DNA from: Pseudomonas sp. PDM05
GTDB taxonomy: Bacteria > Pseudomonadota > Gammaproteobacteria > Pseudomonadales > Pseudomonadaceae
Length of the DNA stretch: 64,000 nucleotides
Direction of reading: 5' to 3'
NCBI RefSeq assembly: GCF_014851685.1
Contig: NZ_JACVAC010000007.1
Coordinates: 62,001 to 126,000 of the forward strand
Shown here piece by piece: positions 60,554 through 64,000 of the stretch. The position numbers and the translations under genes were made by a program. The first letter of the stretch is position 1; each line of letters opens with the position of its first letter. The notes beneath the pieces are model-generated. The model saw only the letters and a list, made by a program, of their open reading frames with translations. It did no database searches and was not told the DNA's origin.

Positions 60554-61172
60554 GACCGCCGACTCGCAGGATGGAGTCATTGACCGTTGATATGTGTTCT
60601 GCAAAAGGACTCACGGGGCGGAATGAGGAGTCATTAACTCCACGAAACCAGACCGCAGTCCAGCCAGCAGAGTCCGAGTATTGATTCGATGCCCTGATAC
60701 GGCTTACGTAAACGCCAACCTTACAGCCAGCAGCGCCCGTATCCGGCCAAGGCTCATCTCGGCAAGTTACATCGGCATTCTGATTGACATGCAGGCGATA
60801 CTTTTTGAAGACACCGGCGGCACCATTTTTGTAGCCCCGTGCAGGAATGATCTTTAAGGCCGAACTGTCGTGATTACCCAAAGCATTTTCAACTTCACAG
60901 GCACGAATATCATCAATCAGAGACCTGAGCTTAGGGGAAACATCGCTGTAGCACTCAGAGCCTTCGTCGGCCGTTGCGATGCCTTCATCTGAAAGCAGCG
61001 ATTCAGGTGCAGAGTCGTCTTTCGCCTGTAGGGCACTGATTAGTTGAGTCTCGTTGATAAAAGGTTTCGTAACGATCTTGGGGTTCTCTTCGCCGCCCGA
61101 ACACCGGCTGACTCCTTGCGTTATCAAAAACACAATCCCGACACACCCCGCCAGCTTCATAACAAACTGCAT
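60528..61172 (-). CDS. Exported hypothetical protein in the defence island
   Basis: 214 aa from MQFVMKLAG (AAGGA 8 bp upstream). The N-terminal hydrophobic signal (about 5-20, LAGCVGIVFLITQG) ends near SRCSGG but lacks a standard lipobox. The mature part has paired cysteines (ECYSDV, RACEVE, VTCRDE, GCKVGV) suited to periplasmic disulfides. It converges on the recombinase gene with a 26-bp 3' overlap. Not recognised. Confidence 0.65.
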   Translation of the reverse strand: MQFVMKLAGCVGIVFLITQGVSRCSGGEENPKIVTKPFINETQLISALQAKDDSAPESLLSDEGIATADEGSECYSDVSPKLRSLIDDIRACEVENALGNHDSSALKIIPARGYKNGAAGVFKKYRLHVNQNADVTCRDEPWPDTGAAGCKVGVYVSRIRASNQYSDSAGWTAVWFRGVNDSSFRPVSPFAEHISTVNDSILRVGGLMDVSDRP

Positions 61173-61317
61173 CGCACACATCCTTATATGGTTTCGCTCG
61201 CCCAAACGTGTGCTTACGAGACATGCACGTAGGGATCTGCGGCTGTTAGCCCCGCCATAGCAGCAAGTGCTATGAAATCTCACTCATGTTCAAAATGTTC
61301 CGAATAGAGCGTGGCCG

Positions 61318-61833
61318 ATGAGTCTACATCGCGGCGACATTCGAGGTATGAAAATTCCACTAAGAGAGCGCTTCGGCTTGCGAGTCAAAGCATTGAGGCT
61401 CGCCTCCGGTTTAAGCCAAGAAGCATTTGCGGACCATGCGTCTATAGCCCGCAGCTACATGAGCCGCATAGAACGCGGTATGGCTAACCCCTCGTTAGAC
61501 GCTGTAGAAAGCCTTGCAGACGCGTTAGGCGTAGATCCGAGCCAGCTGTTTGAGATCGTCGAGCCACCAGCGTCATACGACGCCGCACTAGAGGTGCCCT
61601 TCGCCGCAGACGGGACGTGCTTTCATCCTGGGCTCGCGAGCCCGCGCGACGGCACATTCCGAGTGGGGGGAAAGCCCACAGAGCTTCGCTTCGGTTCATT
61701 TGACGAGGCATTGGCATATCTCAAGACTATGCCGGTAGCAAAGTGGCGCCGTCCGAACGACTCTGGGAATTGGGGCCTCGTATCGGCCGTGCGCTGGGAA
61801 AAAGCTGAGAAGCGTAAAAGCACGTCAAGATGA
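61318..61833 (+). CDS. XRE-family transcriptional regulator
   Basis: 171 aa (or 161 from the second Met at 61348). The N-terminal HTH (about 20-75, RVKALRLASGLSQEAFADHA...YMSRIERGMANPSLDAVES) is a standard XRE domain. The C-terminal about 90 residues form a small domain with FHPGLASPRDGTFRVGGKPTELRFGSF and no known ligand motif. It lies upstream of the HNH gene on the same strand and probably controls the island. Confidence 0.88.
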   Translation: MSLHRGDIRGMKIPLRERFGLRVKALRLASGLSQEAFADHASIARSYMSRIERGMANPSLDAVESLADALGVDPSQLFEIVEPPASYDAALEVPFAADGTCFHPGLASPRDGTFRVGGKPTELRFGSFDEALAYLKTMPVAKWRRPNDSGNWGLVSAVRWEKAEKRKSTSR

Positions 61834-61902
61834 CCCGTAATCCGGGGTGAGTTTCTACCGAAGGCGCCCACTAAAACAACGAGCTTCAGGTGCATTTTGC
61901 GG

Positions 61903-61933
61903 TTGCGTTACGTATGCGTTACGTTGCGCGTAA
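61903..61933. promoter_or_regulatory. Phased repeats between XRE and HNH genes
   Basis: TGCGTTACGT occurs at 61903-61912 and 61914-61923 (11-bp phase), followed by the related TTGCGCGTAA. It is a likely operator for the XRE protein in front of the HNH gene. Confidence 0.5.
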
Positions 61934-62042
61934 ATCGCTACACCTCATATGCTGCGTGGGTTACAGGTGTTTCGGCTGCTAGTTGCGAAGTTACCTCATC
62001 CGGCTGGATTCTGATGCGCTAATCACAACAATAGGAAAAAAA

Positions 62043-62843
62043 ATGAAGGTCTGGCGACTCGTAGCACATCATGAAGATGCACTTGGTGCAATTGAGGAAA
62101 TGAAAGAGCGCGGCCGTATAGCCATTGGCTGGAGCAAAATAGGTGATCTGCAAATCCCCGAGATTAATAACGCGTCAAAAATCACTTCTTTGATCAGCCG
62201 CGCATATCCTGATTTAAACAATGCGAATCTGGGCGGACCAACCTTATGGAACCTCTACAAACAGATGGCTGAAGGTGATTTAGTGATCGTCAACTCAAAC
62301 GGCAAGCGCAACTGCGTCTTTGAGGTATTAGGTCCATATTCATTTGAAGAAGGTCAAAGCCAGATTAAAGGCTACGGCCACCAAAGAGCAGCCTGCCTAA
62401 CCTCGATTGACGCCGAGACTCTGTGGAAGGAGTCCGGAGGTAAGGAGAAACTGGGGCAAAATACTCGCTGGACACTTTTCGAATGCAACGCACCTTCAGT
62501 ATTACGCAATGAAATTTTTGAAGAAGGAGAGAAATACGAAATTAGAACTACTGCCAATGAACGAAACCCATACGCACGAGAAAAATGCATCGAGCATCAC
62601 GGCTACAGCTGCTTTGTTTGCAGCTTTAATTTCGAGGAGATTTATGGCGACATTGGCAAAGATTATATCCATGTTCACCATCGAACTGACATTCACACGA
62701 AAGTCAAAAAATACCGAGTAGATCCAATCAACGATCTGATTCCTTTATGTCCAAACTGTCACGCAATGGTTCACACCAAACGCCCCATTTCTATGCCAGT
62801 GGAAGAGCTAGCCACGATATATAAGCTCCGCAATCGTAAGTAG
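62043..62843 (+). CDS. PUA/EVE-like domain + HNH endonuclease
   Basis: 266 aa from ATG with AGGA 7 bp upstream (an upstream TTG is less likely). The N-terminal about 1-150 (WRLVAHHEDALGAIEEM, IAIGWSKIGDL, EGDLVIVNSNG, VFEVLGPYSF) resembles PUA/EVE-like readers of modified bases. The C-terminal HNH has Cys190-x2-Cys193, His212/His213 in HVHH, Cys236-x2-Cys239 and His244 (DLIPLCPNCHAMVH). This layout is that of modification-dependent (type IV-like) restriction enzymes. It should cut DNA with modified bases, such as phage DNA. Confidence 0.8.
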   Translation: MKVWRLVAHHEDALGAIEEMKERGRIAIGWSKIGDLQIPEINNASKITSLISRAYPDLNNANLGGPTLWNLYKQMAEGDLVIVNSNGKRNCVFEVLGPYSFEEGQSQIKGYGHQRAACLTSIDAETLWKESGGKEKLGQNTRWTLFECNAPSVLRNEIFEEGEKYEIRTTANERNPYAREKCIEHHGYSCFVCSFNFEEIYGDIGKDYIHVHHRTDIHTKVKKYRVDPINDLIPLCPNCHAMVHTKRPISMPVEELATIYKLRNRK

Positions 62844-63264
62844 ACCCAACTCTGTCCCCCGGTCAGGTTAAATGCAAATAATTGCGGAAGTTTGTGCAAT
62901 TCCCTAAGAAGCGACCAAAAGATAATGCGGGCGTCTAGGACGCCAGACCTGGCCAACAGATGGACGGAGGGGCTTATTCGTCAGGGCTCGCCACAACTCG
63001 CCTACGACGCGATCTATCCTGAGCAAGCAAAAGCACCACCGAACCTTTTTGCTAGCCCAGGCGGGCTATCAGCCAAGCAGAGGGTTTCACCCAGTAAGTT
63101 CAATTCCAACCTTGAAGGGTCAGGCAATGAAGTCCCTGGGTGGCCGGTGTGAAATGCTTCGCAACGCCCAAAATTTTGTGCCCGGGGGTTTCTTATACTT
63201 AGGTGGCGACCTTCGGTATGCGCTTCAGGACGTTTTCAGAATGTATGGACAAACTGACAGAAAC
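62844..63264. other. Region without a convincing gene
   Basis: About 420 bp after the HNH gene. A frame at 62892-63152 is open but has no ribosome site and an atypical composition. I see no recognisable motif on either strand up to the terminator of the minus-strand RNA. Confidence 0.5.
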
Positions 63265-63295
63265 AAAAAAAGCCACACGCTGTTGACGTGAAGCT
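63265..63295 (-). terminator. Intrinsic terminator of the candidate ncRNA
   Basis: On the minus strand AGCTTCACG pairs with CGTGTGGCT over a 7-nt loop (two G-T/mismatch positions), followed by T7. Confidence 0.75.
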
Positions 63296-63614
63296 TTTGA
63301 TTTTATGGGCCTTCCGGTAGAGAAGGTTGTATTTCCCCTAACCCGTTCAGATGAACAGGCTAGGGAACCAACCTCGAAATCCACCGGAGGCAATGCCTTC
63401 CGTTTAGAGTCTCTCTGACGTCTGTAGCTGAGCTTTCACATTCACCATGATAAGGCGTCTAAGGTTTCTCATGGTGTTGCGCTCGACTCGGTCCCAGCTG
63501 CCTCATGGCATCTCCACCGACAACCCCTCTGTCGCTACCTTCTAGGGTCCGCCGTGGCTACACGGCTTTAAAACAATGCCCGAACGTAAGGTTCCCGATA
63601 GAGCACTGAGTGAT
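63265..63614 (-). ncRNA. Candidate structured non-coding RNA, about 350 nt
   Basis: The segment is bounded by a promoter (63621-63649) and an intrinsic terminator, both on the minus strand, and is free of a good ORF. It contains many strong helices: GCCGTG/CACGGC (63551-63566), CGACA/TGTCG (63518-63534), CACCATGA/TCATGGTG (63443-63476) and CGGAAGGC/GCCTCCGG (63384-63402). A long stem at 63322-63375 includes CCCTAGCC..GGGTTAGG with G-T pairs. It does not look like tmRNA, RNase P, 6S or SRP RNA. Possibly a partner of the element's defence proteins. Confidence 0.65.
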
Positions 63615-63620
63615 TCGATA

Positions 63621-63649
63621 TGTATACCAAAAGTAAATTTTTGAATCAA
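63621..63649 (-). promoter_or_regulatory. Sigma-70 promoter of the candidate ncRNA
   Basis: Minus strand: TTGATT (63649-63644), exactly 17 bp, then TATACA (63626-63621). Transcription should begin near 63614. Confidence 0.75.
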
Positions 63650-63808
63650 TGGCTAACGTCTCAAACGGGCTCAGCGACCTATAAGGACCTACGTTTGGAG
63701 CTGACAAAGAATGGCTTCAATGCCTTTGAATGCCCCAACCCTTTCTAGGACCTCCAACCTTCTGAAAAACCAAAGATTCCATTTCAAAGACAAATCCCCT
63801 TCCTTCCC

Positions 63809-63830
63809 CTCCTACAAATTTCTCCTACAA
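63809..63830 (+). repeat. Element 2 right arm-type repeats
   Basis: CTCCTACAA starts at 63809 and 63822, with the same 13-bp spacing as 54601/54614. This pair defines the right end of element 2. Confidence 0.7.
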
Positions 63831-63880
63831 TCAGCGTTGATTATTCCTATAAATCATTGACTTACGTGACACGTGGGTTT

Positions 63881-63907
63881 GGGTTCGATTCCCTCTACCC
63901 GCTCCAC
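63881..63907 (+). repeat. attR of the tandem integrated elements
   Basis: An identical 27-bp copy of the tRNA-Gly 3' end. Beyond it the sequence is host chromosome with the tRNA terminator. Confidence 0.93.
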
Positions 63908-63956
63908 TTAATTGTTGGTCCGACGTCAGGATGGTTTTGACGGGGGATGCATGAAA

Positions 63957-63983
63957 AAACCGGCCCTGGTGGCCGGTTTTTTT
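63957..63983 (+). terminator. Host terminator originally following tRNA-Gly
   Basis: ACCGGCC (63959-63965) pairs with GGCCGGT (63971-63977), then T7. Before integration it would have ended the tRNA-Gly transcript about 50 bp downstream of CCA. Confidence 0.88.
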
Positions 63984-64000
63984 ATGCCTGAAATAAGGTG

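Noticed and set aside
62892..63152. 86-aa frame after the HNH gene
   Set aside because: No Shine-Dalgarno, unusual composition and no motif; left as region without a gene.
63265..63614. tmRNA, RNase P RNA or retron for the structured RNA
   Set aside because: Signature sequences of tmRNA and RNase P are missing, and no reverse transcriptase is nearby.
1..64000. CRISPR array
   Set aside because: No regularly spaced repeat-spacer structure was found; all short repeats noted have other explanations.

Overview
The window is a Pseudomonas chromosome segment, most likely from the P. fluorescens group. The host part carries a complete tct tricarboxylate-uptake locus, phaG, a REP-type palindrome pair and high-GC codon use, all typical of that genus. 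Positions 1-16757 are ordinary chromosome: the 3' end of ygfZ, an HDOD protein, the tctE-tctD two-component pair divergent from opdH-tctC-tctB-tctA and an AbrB-type permease, a YncE-like propeller protein, ung, an HIBYL-CoA hydrolase-like protein, a small Tyr-rich lipoprotein, a chemotaxis receptor, a CWC protein, an rsuA-type pseudouridine synthase, phaG and tRNA-Gly(CCC).

The 3' end of the tRNA is the integration site of two elements in tandem. A 27-bp tRNA-end duplication marks the outer boundaries (16732-16758 and 63881-63907). A third, 19-bp partial copy lies inside at 54520-54538. Each element has its own tyrosine integrase at its left edge and its own family of short direct repeats near both ends.

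Element 1 (about 16.73-54.54 kb, 37.8 kb) is a complete-looking temperate podovirus prophage with lambda-style control and T7/BPP-1-style virion genes. cI (43805-44521, +) sits between two sets of three CAAG-N4-CTTG operators. To the left, on the minus strand, run cro, cII, an O-like initiator with an internal iteron/polypurine origin candidate, a P-like gene, ninB, ninG, a small regulatory block, a terminator, the holin-endolysin-spanin cassette, portal, scaffold, capsid, tail tube A/B, internal virion proteins, terminase and a tail fibre with an SGNH esterase domain. To the right, on the plus strand, run a cI-linked lipoprotein, a boxA/hairpin nut-like site, many small early genes, an ERF annealase with a YqaJ exonuclease, a possible DpdA-like TGT-fold protein, an amber-interrupted gene and an AlpA-like excisionase candidate. 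A GNRA-type hairpin motif occurs five times at late-gene junctions, always on the sense strand of the late operon.

Element 2 (about 54.52-63.91 kb, 9.4 kb) is visibly more AT-rich and has no replication or packaging genes. It holds a DUF6538-type integrase, a 962-aa Ski2-like helicase fused to a PD-(D/E)xK nuclease, a serine recombinase, an exported protein, an XRE regulator and a PUA/EVE-like+HNH endonuclease. In the last kilobase, where there is no gene, it holds a candidate ~350-nt structured non-coding RNA on the minus strand with a well-matched sigma-70 promoter and an intrinsic terminator. It looks like a mobile defence island. The helicase-nuclease and the orphan RNA are the parts most likely to be undescribed.
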